Source: Polytrichum commune (taxonomy: Eukaryota; Streptophyta; Polytrichopsida; Polytrichales; Polytrichaceae). Taken from it: DNA of 64,000 nt. Where the stretch lies: contig OX485805.1 of NCBI GenBank assembly GCA_950295325.1, positions 58,120,758 through 58,184,757 on the forward strand, read 5' to 3'. The notes under the pieces are model-generated. The model searched no databases. It was not told the DNA's origin and saw only the letters and a program-made list of their open reading frames with translations. This document shows, piece after piece, positions 45,052 to 57,235 of the stretch (positions are counted from its first letter, which is position 1; every line of letters starts with the position of its first letter). The position numbers were made by a program, and so were the translations under genes.

Positions 45052-45464
45052 GTTTGGGTCGGTCGACCCAAACTGGGAGGGCTCAGTGTATTACCTCGCC
45101 CTGGTCATGTCTCGACGATGTGGAAGCCTCCACCGTCCCCGCTGCCCCGCCTCTCTCGCCACCGCCTTCTCCGACGACGTCAGGAACCTTCTCCTGCAAA
45201 CGATCGGCAACAGGCCCTTGTCCTAAACCAATCTCCGCATGTGCATCATGCATGGGTTCATCGATTTGGTTAGGAATAGAGGTATCACCAGGCCCTTGCA
45301 GGCCTTCAACATCTAGCATGGCCGTGTCTAGTTGACACCCATGTTGGTCAAGGGAGGACTGCGCTGCAACGGGGTTTGGGTCGCCCGACCCAAACTGTCC
45401 TGCATGTGGAGAGGGCCCTTCGGACACTACAGTGGATGGTGGGTTTGGGTCGGTCGACCCAAAC
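45052..45464. repeat. Family B palindromes at the exon 3/intron 3 boundary of E3
   Basis: Half-site GTTTGGGTCG, two free bases, reverse complement: 45052-45073 (in intron 3), 45374-45395 and 45443-45464 (both inside exon 3, coding FGSGDPN and FGSTDPN on the minus strand). Confidence 0.9.
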
Positions 45465-45508
45465 ATCCTAGGGTTGTCCGATTGGTGAGGGGGCGCCATG
45501 ACTATGGG

Positions 45509-46501
45509 TGTCGCGCACCTCTCCATGAGGAGTGGCCGAAACACCATGGGCACAAGGGGGACCCCGGAGTGACACCCGGGACTTGTGGCGCCGTTGGTGA
45601 GAGGGCCCAAGTGATCCTAGTGTGGGTGAGGGCCCCGGGCGTTGGGAACGCCTCCCACCCACGAAGACTAGGAGGCACAAGGGTAAGGCCATGAGCTATG
45701 CGTAGCTCATGGCGTGGTGATTCTAGAATGCTCAAGAACACCTCAATCGGAGGTGTGAGCTAGGAGTTATGGCCATTTGAGTGGGGCGCTGTCCCGGGAC
45801 AGCGCCCTGGTACAGCAGTGCCTGGGAGGGATTCCCGGGACTGCCAAGGTTCAAACAGGCATAACTTCCCCAAGACTTGCTCGAATGGAGCAAGTGAGGA
45901 GTCCATCGGCATCTACGTGAAGCGTAGATGAGGATGGAGTGGTTGGTTGTTATGATCAGACATCATACAAGAAAGTTATGATGGTCTGAAGCTGCTGGGG
46001 GGTTCTAGGCCCAGCAGCTAAAGGAAATTGTCCACTTGGCCCCAACTCTTGGTAGGGAGACAAGAGGTTGGTTGACGGTGGGGTAGGGGCCCCGCGTAGA
46101 GTCCTAGAGGCTTATATGGGTGAGGTGGTGTGGCCTCACCCACCCGAGGCCGAACGGCACGGCCTCCATTGGCATTGGCCTAATGTGAGGCCATAGTTGC
46201 CTAGTATGGTTCGGGTTGTTGTAGTGTTGCTCCGGCAACGCGATGATCAACATAAGATTGGACTTCCATGGATGGAAGTCCACATCTAAGGATTGGTTAC
46301 CGATTAAAGGGGTTGGTTAGCGATTGAAGGGGTGAGTCCCGAAAGCAAAGTAGGAGGGTTGGTTCCCTCCTATGAACTATTGGTCCGGGGTAAGAGGAGC
46401 TATCCATTAGCATGGCGGAATGCGAATGGTTAGCGCTCGTAACCTTTGGTAGAAATGAAAATTGGCAAGATTGTCAAGGGGGGCTAGCAAGGGTTGCGAC
46501 A
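45509..46501 (+). repeat. R3 5' LTR
   Basis: 993 bp, TGTCGCGCACC...GGTTGCGACA. Confidence 0.9.
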
Positions 46502-46503
46502 CG

Positions 46504-46515
46504 TGGTATCAGAGC
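46504..46515 (+). promoter_or_regulatory. R3 primer binding site
   Basis: TGGTATCAGAGC, initiator tRNA-Met type. Confidence 0.9.
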
Positions 46516-46529
46516 AGGGTTCCAAGTTT

Positions 46530-47600
46530 TGAGCTCGCACTTTGAGGGAAACATGGGTATCAAAAATGAGGGTTATGATGGTGAGCCCGGGGTTTCCAAA
46601 AGGTTGTGAGGCTCAAATTGGAACAAGGATCATGTGCAAGTGGAATTTGACCATACCATTGGTTCAAATGACAATGGTGGGCATGAGGGTGGATTTGGTA
46701 AGGAAAATGGAGGAGTGCTTTGAAAAGGGCTCCCGCAAACCTCAAAAAACATTTGGGGCCTAGAATACCGAAAGCACCCAAAACCTTGGAGGGCATTAAT
46801 GTTGGATTGAAATTCCAATTCGAAATGCTTGGAAGGTATTGATGTTGGAATGAATTTAGTGCTAATGAGGCACCCGGGGCCTCTTAAGGCCTATGTGCGC
46901 TATTCAAACGCACAAATGAAGGATACACCTAAAACGGACGAGCTTTCTAAGAAATGCATCCTTTTAGGTGGGGTTTTAAAAGCGGGTGGTGGATGCCTTG
47001 TTTAAGTCCCCAAGGCTTCTTGAGGACATGGTGGGGACCATCAAGTTTGCAAGAGCATTGAAGCCAATGGTCCCAAAGAGAAGTTCGGCGGCGCATCACC
47101 ACAAGTGGCTTTAGCCAAAGTAGGTCCCAAAGAAATGAGTGCAAATTGTTTGGTCCATTTTACTTAGGCAAAACATGTTGGTGCCGCGGACGGAATGTTG
47201 AAAGGTGGATTTATGCTTCCAAAGCAAATCATACTTGTGCCGCGGACGGAATGTTGGGAGGTGGGTTTGTCCTACCAAGGCAATTCATGTTCGTGCCGCG
47301 GACGGAGTGTGGGAAGGTGGCTTTGTGCTACCAAGGCAAAACATGTTTGTTTTGCGGACAAATTATTAGAAATTGGTTTTGTGGCACCAAACCAATTTGT
47401 CCCGCGGACGAAATGTTTAAAGTTGGCTTTGCGGACCAAGCCAAGCCAAGTTGCCGAGGACCAAATGTTGGACGATGGCTTTGTGGCCAAGGCTAGTAGC
47501 CTTAAGCCGAGGCCAAGTATTTTGTACCTTGAGGCTCAAATGAATGGGAGGCTTGTCTCATGGGTTGACAAAGAGTTAAGGCATTCTTTCATGACCCCAA
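46530..47600 (+). pseudogene. R3 gag with zinc-knuckle array
   Basis: Gag-like region to about 47150, then about six tandem units of 56-57 bp from 47160 to 47470 (GCCGCGGACGG at 47183, 47239, 47295 and degenerate thereafter). The 19-codon period suits an array of CCHC zinc knuckles. Broken frames. Confidence 0.65.
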
Positions 47601-47621
47601 AGCTCACAAGGGAGCTGGGGT

Positions 47622-48330
47622 TTGCCGATTGGTAGAGTGGTGAAGCCCACCAAGGTGCGGTTTGGAAAGGGCGAACCGCATGAGACAAAGGAGGCCGCGA
47701 TGCATGTAACCTTTCAATGTGGGACATTGGAATTTTATCAAAATTTCACACCATGTGAAATAGATGAAATGCATGTCATTGTGAAGGCCGCCTTCTTTGA
47801 AACTCACATGATAGATGTGAGGTGCAAGCCGGTGTGCTTGCCGTGCATTATGATGTGTCATAATGACAAAGAATTGAAGTTCAAATTGACAAGGACTCCT
47901 ATGGTAGGAGGACCCAAGTTGAATTTGGTCTTAATGGACCAAATTAAATGAAATATGGTAAATATAATGGTCGTGGTTCAATTGAAGCAACTCCAAGGAA
48001 CTCATGGGGAGGCTAGGAAAGATGGGCCTCCCCCAAACCATACTTGTGGGATGTTGGTGAGATACAAGGATGTATTCACCAATGTGTTGCTCAAAATGTT
48101 ACCGCCAAGAAGTGAATTGCAACTTTGCTCAAGAAGAAATTGAGTTCTTGAGGCATGTGGTGACAAAGGAAGTTGGTGGACAAACATGAAGAATTTCAAG
48201 GCAGTCCAAGAGGAGAATTGGTGCTTGATTCAAAAAAAAAAGCTTAGGTCATTGGTTGGCCTAGCCAACTACTACCACCACTTCATTCTAGATTTGTTTT
48301 AAGGTTGCTAGGGCCTTACTCGACTTATTG
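47622..48330 (+). pseudogene. R3 protease region and truncated RT
   Basis: VRFGKGEPHETKEA, FTPCEIDEMHVIVKAA, then DVFTNVLLKMLPPRSE and directly the RT end near 48120. RT core missing at the same junction as R1. Confidence 0.75.
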
Positions 48331-49330
48331 AGGAAATGGCTATTCCAAGAGTGGGATGAGCCTTGTCACCAAGCCCTTGGAAAGCTCAAGAGCAAGTTCC
48401 CTTCACAAGATGTGGTTAAATTTCCGGGTTTTCATAAGCATTTTGAGGTGCACATGGAGACGTAGGACTTTATCATTGGCGGATGTTGATCCAAGATGGA
48501 TGACCATTGCTTATGAGAGCATTAAGCTCCATGGTTGTCGAACCTTGTCCGGCTTGTGCAAGAAATGGCTATCCCAAGAGTGGGATGAGCCGTGCCACCA
48601 AGCCATTGAGGAGCTTAAGACGAAGTTCTCTTCGCCGCCCGTGCTCAAGTTCGCGGAGTTTGACATACCTTTTGAGGTGCATACGGGGGCGAGAGACTTT
48701 ATTTGGCGGATGTGGATGTAAAAAAAAAAAGATGGCCATTGCATATGAGAGCATGAAGCTCGATGGTTGTCCCACCTTGTGCGACTTGTGGAAGAAATGG
48801 CTATCCCAAGAGTGGGATGATGTTTGTCACGAGTCTTTGGGGAGTTTAACACCAAGATCTATTCGCCGCCCGTGCTCAAGTTCATGGAGTTTGACAAACC
48901 TTTTGAGGTGCTTACGGGGGTGAATGACTTTGCCAATGCCAATGATGGATTGTTAATGTAAGATGGATGGCCTTTGCATATGGGGGCTTGAGGCTCGATG
49001 GTTGTCAAAGAAGACAACCAACTCATGACAAAGAACTTCTTTGCCGTAGTGCATTGCTTGAAGATGTGGCGACATTATTTGGGGTCGCACAAAGCAAAGG
49101 TCTACATTGACAATGTGTCCTAAAAGTATTTTAACGTATACAAGCACAAGTGAGCGCCAAGTCATTGCGGTGGCATGATAGTTTGGCGCTTCTGAAGGTG
49201 GATTTGGTCCACAAACCGGACCATGGAAATGTGGTGCCAGATGCGCTAAGTAGACCGGATGAGTTCCAAGCAATGAGAACCATCCAAACCTTGTGGCTAA
49301 TGTGTGCCGGCGAAGGAAACTTGTGATGCA
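48331..49330 (+). pseudogene. R3 RNase H with tandem segment
   Basis: CAAGAGTGGGATGA at 48346, 48575 and 48806 (period 229-231 bp). Each unit encodes EWDEPCHQ-like and PFEVHTGA-like residues. Confidence 0.7.
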
Positions 49331-49398
49331 AGATACGGGAGGGGTAAATTAACTACCCCGAGGCACAAAAGCTTTTAGGTGAGCTTCGCAAGAGCAAG

Positions 49399-50355
49399 GT
49401 GCTCAAAGAGGTTAAGTTGGTGGACGGATTGTTCAAGTGTAAGCAAAGTCGGGTGTATGTGCCTCAAGGCAAGTTGAGGCTATCGGTTTTGAAGGAAAAA
49501 TGTGATAGTCCTATTGCCGGCCATAGAGGAGAAAGAAAAAACCGCCATAGAATGGTGTCATGGAGGTACCATTGGCGGTGCATAAAGGAGGATATAACCC
49601 ACTTTGTGAAGGCGTGAATAAAGTGCCAAGTGAACCGAGCCTCTTACCAAAAGCAAGGCGGTTTCTTGCAACCGTTGCCTATCCCGTCGGCGCCATGGCA
49701 TAGTATGTGCATGGACTTGATCACAAGTTTGCCGGAGTCACATGGGTATGATGCCATCTTGTTGATGGTAGAGCGGTTTGCCAAGTTGGCACACATGGTG
49801 CCGATTGTGGGAACCGCCACCGCGTTGGAGACCGCATAGCCTTTTCTCAAAGGATGGTTGAGGCACCACGGGTTGCCAAGAGTGATTGTGTGGGATCAAG
49901 ATCCAAAGTTCACAAGTGCATTTTCAATGCATTTCTCTAAGGAGGTCGGAATGAAACTAAGGTTTAGCACGGCCTTGCATTCCCAAATGAATGGGAAAGC
50001 GGAGCATGTGAATGGAGACTTGAAGCAATACTTGAGGAACTTGGTGGGGGCGGACCAAGGAGATTGGGCGGACTATGTGGGTCGAGCGGAGTGTAATTGC
50101 AATGTAGCCACGCACTTGGCTACCAAGGGGTGGTCTTTGGTGGTGGCTTATGGAGTGGATGCGCTCCAACCTATTAACCTAGCTCTCGAGGGGGCACATT
50201 CAACACTAGAGTTCAACCAAGATGGTGAGGACTTGGCCAAGGATGGTAAACAAGTCTTGGAGATGACCAAGTTGTTGGTGGAGAAAGCCCGAAGGTGCTA
50301 CGGAGTGCAAATCAATGCCGGAAGACGCGAAGTGGAGTATGAGGTGGGCCAATAA
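49399..50355 (+). pseudogene. R3 integrase
   Basis: First Asp in MDLITSLPESHGYD, second in VIVWDQDPKFTS, Glu in GKAEHVN. The shared TAG lies at 49837-49839. The core downstream of it is open to 50355. Confidence 0.75.
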
Positions 50356-51644
50356 GGTGGGCCAATAAGGTGTTGTTGAATGTGGACAACTTCACCTTGC
50401 CCAAAGGCCTTACTTCAAAAGTTCATGTCCAAAATTGGAGCTTCGTTTTCCATTGTGGAACAAGTGTTCAAGGACATGTATAAGTTGGAATTACCGCCGG
50501 AGATCAAAGTGCATCCGAAATTTCATGTCTCAATACGAAAGTCATTTTAGGACGACACCTTGTGGCCCGATCACAAGCAAGTGATTAGGCCACCTCCCGA
50601 CCTTATGGAGGTCATTTGGAACATGAGGTAGGAGGGCACCCTCAAGTGTAGGAAGCCCAAGTGAAAATGAAAAAAAATGTACAAAAGAGTACTTGGTGAA
50701 ATGGTGAGGATACCATGAAAAAGAAACCGCTTGGGTGGCGGCAAGAGACATGGTGAACACCAATGAATAGGTGAAGCACTTTGAAGAAACTAAGGCTAAG
50801 GATTCCAATAAAAAGAAGCGTAGGCATTGATGAGGACATCAATCTCCTTTAGTGGGGGAGAGACGCTAGTAGCACACTTAGCTTCGAGGTTAATTACTCC
50901 ACAACATGAACTTGTTCTTTGGCTTGAGGGAATAAAGTCCAAACTTTAGTGGTGCAAAGAGAAAAGTATGAGATGAGGTCCTAGTCTTGTACTTGTGCTT
51001 GGTTAATGGAAGAGGGGGAATAGATATGCCAAACTAGGTTGGGTAAGCCGAGTAATTGGGGGCCATGGCTTGGAGGGGCCTTGGATAAAACCAAGAAACT
51101 TCTTAGTTGTGGGCTTGTCCGGGCGGGGGCAAGGTGATGGCGCGTGCTCATAAAAGTGCTACCCGCGAGCTAACGAGAGTTGGCGCATGGGAGTCATGAA
51201 CCCATGTCTCGAAAGAGCAAAGTGGGAACCGAGTCGGGCGGGACTTGGCATCACCCCCGTGCGATCGAGGCGTGGCTTAACAATGGAAAGCCATCTCGGA
51301 GTTGCAACCGAGACAACTTAGTGGAAGCGTTGAGGTCTCGCCTAGATGTGTCACGTTAGGCTAGTGGAGCCTAACGGGGGAGGCCCCAAAGGAGGGGCAA
51401 CCCAAGTGAGTCCCAAAGTAGGTGGGTCTAGTATAGGTTAGGTCCTTGGATGAGAGATCCAAGGTCGCTAAAGGACCACCTAGGAACGACACCTTTGGGA
51501 CCATGCCAAATTTGAAGATGCATTGTGGGGGTCGCGCCCTAAGGTAAACACAATGCCGCATCATAGAGGATGGCAACTTGAGAATTGGTGTGCCGACTAC
51601 GAGTATAGTCGATGAGGGCATCGACTCCGTTTGGTGGGGGTGAG
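50356..51644 (+). pseudogene. R3 chromodomain-like end and 3' noncoding region
   Basis: Broken chromodomain-like segment to about 50830, then about 800 bp noncoding ending in the purine tract GGTGGGGGTGAG before the 3' LTR. Confidence 0.6.
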
Positions 51645-52637
51645 TGTCGCGCACCTCTCCATGAGGAGTGGCCGAAACACCATGGGCACAAGGGGGACCC
51701 CGGAGTGACACCCGGGACTTGTGGCGCCGTTGGTGAGAGGGCCCAAGTGATCCTAGTGTGGGTGAGGGCCCCGGGCGTTGGGAACGCCTCCCACCCACGA
51801 AGACTAGGAGGCACAAGGGTAAGGCCATGAGCTATGCGTAGCTCATGGCGTGGTGATTCTAGAATGCTCAAGAACACCTCAATCGGAGGTGTGAGCTAGG
51901 AGTTATGGCCATTTGAGTGGGGCGCTGTCCCGGGACAGCGCCCTGGTACAGCAGTGCCTGGGAGGGATTCCCGGGACTGCCAAGGTTCAAACAGGCATAA
52001 CTTCCCCAAGACTTGCTCGAATGGAGCAAGTGAGGAGTCCATCGGCATCTACGTGAAGCGTAGATGAGGATGGAGTGGTTGGTTGTTATGATCAGACATC
52101 ATACAAGAAAGTTATGATGGTCTGAAGCTGCTGGGGGGTTCTAGGCCCAGCAGCTAAAGGAAATTGTCCACTTGGCCCCAACTCTTGGTAGGGAGACAAG
52201 AGGTTGGTTGACGGTGGGGTAGGGGCCCCGCGTAGAGTCCTAGAGGCTTATATGGGTGAGGTGGTGTGGCCTCACCCACCCGAGGCCGAACGGCACGGCC
52301 TCCATTGGCATTGGCCTAATGTGAGGCCATAGTTGCCTAGTATGGTTCGGGTTGTTGTAGTGTTGCTCCGGCAACGCGATGATCAACATAAGATTGGACT
52401 TCCATGGATGGAAGTCCACATCTAAGGATTGGTTACCGATTAAAGGGGTTGGTTAGCGATTGAAGGGGTGAGTCCCGAAAGCAAAGTAGGAGGGTTGGTT
52501 CCCTCCTATGAACTATTGGTCCGGGGTAAGAGGAGCTATCCATTAGCATGGCGGAATGCGAATGGTTAGCGCTCGTAACCTTTGGTAGAAATGAAAATTG
52601 GCAAGATTGTCAAGGGGGGCTAGCAAGGGTTGCGACA
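51645..52637 (+). repeat. R3 3' LTR
   Basis: 993 bp, same as the 5' LTR. Confidence 0.9.
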
Positions 52638-53783
52638 ATGGGGGCCCGAAGTGGTGGAGGGCCCAGAGGGGAGGAAGCTCCAGAGACGCGCCAGATGTTG
52701 GGGTCATCCACTTGCTGGACCGGCGCGTACGGAACTTGGTGGGGCCGAATCAAGTGCTGGAAGCTGAAAGACGATTGCGGCAAAGGCTGCTGAGGGATGC
52801 TCTGCGCAGGGAAGCTGGGGGGCAAGTGCGGGAAGGCGCTGGAGGGAGCCACCACCAAACCTTGTGCCCACATTCCTTGTATCACTTGTGATATCAAGTC
52901 GGCGTGGGACGGAGGTTGGGCCATCACCCTTTGACGCTCCTGCTCCAACAGGAGAGCCCTCAGCTTTGCGACCTCGTTCCGCATTGAGGGTTCTTCCGCG
53001 GCAGCGTTCTGCAGGCGGACTCGCTGCTCCTCGTCCCTCCTCATCTTCTCATTCGCCTCCTCCATAGTCAGGACCTCGGGCTTCACCCTAACCATGCCAG
53101 CAAACGCTGTCGGGGACGGGGGATCCGATCTTAGCCGTTTGGCGAGCTCAATGTCATCGTCGTCCTCGCTACTTATGGCAATGGTCTCCTCCACGGAGTA
53201 GTCGCCATACAGCTTCTTCCCGTTTAACTTCCTCCTCTCCCTGAACGTGGCGGTGGTGTCCCTGGAGTACATGTCCCGTGCATCGTCCACCGTCAGGACG
53301 GGCACCAGCTTACTTTGCGGGGTTGCCGCCTGCATCGCCTTCTTCCGTTGAGGGGCTTTGGATTCTTGCGTGAAGCCTGTTGCCCCTTCCTCCACGTCGC
53401 CTTCCTTCTCCGCCTCCTCGTGCTCCTCTTCTTCGTCCTCCTCGTCGACCTCGCCACCTTCTGTGCGGGACGGATTGCCCGGATGCAACTCGACAAGAGG
53501 TTCGGGTACTTGGGTTGTGGCCCTCATGGCCATTTCTTCCGGGTTGATCCGCCTCACCCTATCAAGAGGGTTTTCGCCCCCCTGAACAACCTCATCGACG
53601 TAGCTACCCGGGATCCAATCGAGGATGTCCATCTTCTTCGCCAGCGATCTCTGCGTCCTGTAAAATGGCAGATCGCCATCCTCTATGTAGGAGTATATAC
53701 TCAGCCCCGACATCTACACAATCCAAGTTATATAGACATTAGAATTAGGCGAGAGACATAAACAAGACCAAAAACAATATCTA

Positions 53784-53877
53784 GTTTGGGTCGATCGACC
53801 CAAACCAACACAGAGCCTAGTTTGGGTCGATCGACTCAAACCAACAAAGAGCCTAGTTTGGGTCGATCGACCCAAAC
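53784..53877. repeat. Family B palindromes in intron 2 of E3 (3 sites)
   Basis: 53784-53805, 53820-53841 (one mismatch) and 53856-53877, evenly spaced at 36 bp within intron 53714-53905. Confidence 0.9.
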
Positions 53878-53905
53878 TGCGCACGAGTTATAGAAAGTCG
53901 CTTAC

Positions 53906-55237
53906 CATGGCAACATAGATAGGTTTAGAGCCTCCGAAGACGTTGAAGATGCAGTCCCCTCTCCTCGTCAGCGTCCTCATCATTCTCACGTAAAATTCCA
54001 TCCGCAGCTCATCTGCAGGATAGTTCACGTATTTAGCCTCGTCGTAGAGGCACTTGTTGGTACCCAACCCTTCTGGAACTTGGAAGAGTTTGTCCATCTG
54101 GGATATAGGGTGGTTCGGCACCTTCAGCAACTCCGCTTTGTACACGAAGTACAAACACAAGACGTTGACGAACTTGGTCTTCTTGTCCCTCAACGTCGTG
54201 TAAGCCCCCTCCGCCGGTGCGGCGATGTAGTGAGACTTGGAGACTGCATACTCCGGCTGCAGTTTCCGGAGAAGCTCGTACACCTGCTCCGCCCTCCTAT
54301 CCTCGACTATCCAAAGCCAGATATCTACCTCCCAGAACTTAGGGCTTGCATAATCGACGAACTTAGATAGGAAGGGGTCATAGAAGAGGGTGCTCATGAT
54401 GCCCTCAAATGAGCTTCCAAGAATATTCCTGAAATCAATCATCCCAAAAAGAAAGCGGTCCCTTGTTTTCGTCCTTATCGCCATTCTGGCGTCTTGACCT
54501 GGCCAGCCCTGAATTTTCAACGGGTCGGTGGTGACAAGGTTGAAGTACGCTTCCCCTTCAAACTGGACAATCTTCTTCTCCTTGATGAAGTTCGAGAACG
54601 CACGCACTGTGTGATCCGGAAGCGCCCGGTTTTTCCCACCCTTCACCATCTTGGCCCGCAAGAAGTCGTCCCCCGCTTCCCTTATTAGAGCCGCCATGGA
54701 GGCACTGGTGAACTTATATTCATCTTTGAATGCTCTCCAGTTAGCCTCATGAACCTCGCCGTCCACGACAATATTCCTCTCTGGCACCAATTTATGCAGC
54801 TCCTGCACGATAGTCGTCTTCTTTTTCCTGTTCTCCGTCCATTCCTTCATGGTGTAGCATGAAGGAACGAAGGATTTGGGCTTTACGAAGACAATCTTCG
54901 GGTGCACCCAGCACCTCTTGGCCGTGGGTGCCACGTGCAGGATGTGAGATGCCGCCTTTTCCACCTCCGTCTCTGACAGCCCTTGAAGAGTTCTAAAGAA
55001 CTCTCTCACGAGAGACTTCATCTGCTTGAAGCGCGAGGTTTGGCTGAAGAAAATGCCAGTGTCGGGGTCGATCAAATCCCCCGTCTCGTGCTTTTCAAAC
55101 ACGGTTTTCCACTTCCTCCAAACTGAGTCAGATGTTGTAATCAAGTAAATCTCCCCCTTGAGGTCGCTATATTTCTTCTGCTTGTGGCTCGAATTATCAA
55201 TGGAGGAGAATTTGTTGATCATTTGGTATTTGAAATC
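53906..55237 (-). CDS. E3 fusion gene exon 2: N4/N6 DNA-methyltransferase-like domain
   Basis: 444 codons, fully open, between acceptor GTGCAG (55238-55239) and donor ATG|GTAAGC. Aligns with E1 exon 2 along its length: MINKFSSIDNSS, FFRTLQGLSETEVEKA, FLFGMIDFRNILGSSF at the catalytic-loop position, FYDPFLSKF, DIWLWIVEDRRAEQ, and GDCIFNVFGGSKPIYVAM at the SAM motif I position. The motif I is closer to the canonical FxGSG than in E1. DPPY is replaced by IDFR as in E1. Preservation of a 444-codon open frame between two diverged elements indicates past selection on the protein. Confidence 0.65.
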
Positions 55238-55327
55238 CTGCACGTCCACAAAACAGAACATTTGAATGCGTGTTAGATATGTACATGTGATTTCCAACCC
55301 ATATCATGACCAACATCTGCAACAACA

Positions 55328-55489
55328 GTTTGGGTCGATCGACCCAAACTAAAAAAATACAAGACTCCAACAGTAGTTTGGGTCAATCGACCCAAACTAA
55401 ATAAACAAGGCTGCATCAGGAGTTTGGGTCGGTTGACGCAAACTAAATAAACAAGGCTGCATCAGGAGTTTGGGTCGGTCGACCTAAAC
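55328..55489. repeat. Family B palindromes in intron 1 of E3 (4 sites)
   Basis: 55328-55349, 55376-55397, 55422-55443 (degenerate) and 55468-55489, within intron 55238-55498; spacing 46-48 bp. Confidence 0.9.
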
Positions 55490-55498
55490 AATACTCAC

Positions 55499-56823
55499 CT
55501 CCCATTTGGGATTCTTGTCATTCGCATTCTCCCTCTCCTTGGGAGGCCTACCATAGAACTCCCACACCTCCCGCGAGGCCATGATATTCCTTATCCAGGA
55601 AGCTTGGTAGGCCCTCTTATTATTTCCCATATTGAAGTACCGGGAGATGTCGCTGAGCTTGGTCTCGTCGTCAGACCACACCACCAGTGCCTTCCAAACC
55701 TTCAGCTTTTCCTTCTGATTGTTCGGATCATCCCACTCATTCATGAGTTGGATTTTCTTGGATGCCTCCACGCTGTGCTGGCCGTCTATGAGCCAAAAAT
55801 CGCCCTTCTGAATTGTTGGCCACATTTCCGGTGTAGGCATTTTCTTGAGACCCTGTGGCATCACTACTATCGTTTGCCTGTCGTCTTTAAACTGCTCGCA
55901 AACGATCTGCGCGATTATCCAGTCAACGTAGGCGTCCTCCTTTGCCCGGACACACTTCTCCGGTGGCGCTAGATGGCACTGGCTGATGTTCACGTCGAAC
56001 TTGAAATCCCTGCCTATGAAAAAACAGTGGGAGCATTTCGTCGTGAAATTGTTCACGATTTTCTGCAGCTCCCCTACATCCACCTCTTCGCCGGGCTTCG
56101 GCATGCGCAACTCCGGTGAGACTGGCTCGTCAGTCATCACAGATGACTCTTTGCCCTCTTGGATGGAGTTGTTTGACGGCTCCCAGAAGGTGTAGGCGTC
56201 TCGCTATCCGCAGGTGTTTGGGAGGGAGTGGTCCTCCGCGAGTCAGCCGGTACTGGTTGCGGCTTCCTCACCGATTGAGGTCTTAACGACCCTGCTCCTT
56301 CCTCTGTGGGAGCTTTCCACCTCACAAGTTGCTGTGATTTGGTTTTGCTTTGCAGGTCCTTGTTCAGCACGGTTATTGCATGTTTTAGTTTTGTGAACCG
56401 GCTTGAGACCTTGGTATTCGATGTACTCCCATCGATAAATATTGTCTCTGGCTTGATAACTTCCGGTTCAACACAGGACTCTATTGCATAGAGTGCGTCG
56501 AAAGGCTCGGAGAACTGGTGCATGAACATATGCGCGTTCTACACAGCCGAGTTCTCGAGGATGACATCGGTGTAGTCTCCAAGAGACTGTACCGATGCGA
56601 CCTCCCATCCCGTAAGAGTAGCCCAGGTGTGTTTCTCCACGGTTCCCACCTTGATAACAAAAATCATTTTGTATGTTGAGGCTTTGACTACTTGAATAGA
56701 CCAAGCGAGGACAAGCCCGTCCTTAGGGGAATAGGAGTCATCCTGCGGGGTTTCGTGCTCCTGCCACAACATGTCCGGCGCAGGCATGAACCACCTTTCG
56801 CCGGGTCTTTTCTTTGGAGCCAT
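55499..56823 (-). pseudogene. E3 fusion gene exon 1: ParB/DGQHR-like domain, with stop and frameshift
   Basis: Starts MAPKKRPGERWFMPAPD right after acceptor TTCTTACAG. The DGQHR-like domain (VVMPQGLKKMPTPEMW, FWLIDGQHSVEAS, YFNMGNNKRAYQASW) ends at donor GAG|GTGAGT. Two defects: an in-frame TAG at 56539-56541 (aligned to a Lys codon in E1) and a one-base frame change near 56140-56165 in the Ser/Pro linker after TTPSKRAKS. Either this copy is dying or the N-terminal part is translated separately. The DGQHR-like domain itself is open. Confidence 0.7.
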
Positions 56824-56849
56824 CTGTAAGAAAATAATGTGCAATGTTA

Positions 56850-57235
56850 GTTTCGGTCGTTCGACCCAAACATCTACGACATGAATAGGTTTAGGTGGAT
56901 TGTATATTTATATATTTCAGCATCATTTGTATTGATAATCAGAATGTTTTGATTATTGGGTGGATTTGCATTTTATATTGTTTGTGACATGCAGGATTAC
57001 TTGATATTTTTCCTTGATACATTCCTTGATTATTATTTTTGGGTGGATGTGAATTTTATATTGATGCAAAAATCATGGATTTCTTTATGAATTTATAATT
57101 AGAAGACTTTGTTTGGGTCGTTCGGCCCAAACATGATGCTTTGTTTTGTGTTTGGGTCGGTCGACCCAAACAAGAGGCTGTGTTTGGGTCGACCGACCCA
57201 AACCTGTGGCCGTGTTTGGGTCATCTCCCCAAACT
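56850..57235. repeat. Family B palindromes in the leader of E3 (5 sites)
   Basis: 56850-56871, 57111-57132, 57150-57171, 57182-57203 and a degenerate one at 57214-57235, upstream of the coding start at 56823, mirroring the cluster at 5348-5979 in E1. Confidence 0.9.

Larger units (their letters stand above)
45509..52637 (+). mobile_element. R3: R-family retrotransposon inserted in E3 exon 3
   Basis: 7129 bp; 993-bp LTRs 45509-46501 and 51645-52637 look identical wherever compared. Perfect 5-bp duplications ATGGG (45504-45508 and 52638-52642). Primer site TGGTATCAGAGC at 46504-46515. Same internal order and defects as R1. The LTR contains an extra short duplication (GGTTGGTTAGCGATTGAAGG) that accounts for much of its greater length. 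Confidence 0.9.
45095..53713 (-). pseudogene. E3 fusion gene exon 3, split by retrotransposon R3
   Basis: Minus-strand pieces 53713-52638 and 45503-45095, with R3 between them. Begins MSGLSIYSYIEDGD after acceptor TGTGTAG, continues with an acidic tract, a charged coiled coil (VAKLRALLLEQERQR and neighbours) and a Pro/Gln-rich part. After removing R3 and one ATGGG duplication the frame reads through without interruption to the donor GAG|GTAATA at 45094. This indicates that the exon was intact when R3 landed. Plan and intron positions match E1 exon 3, but sequence similarity is low except at the ends. Confidence 0.7.
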
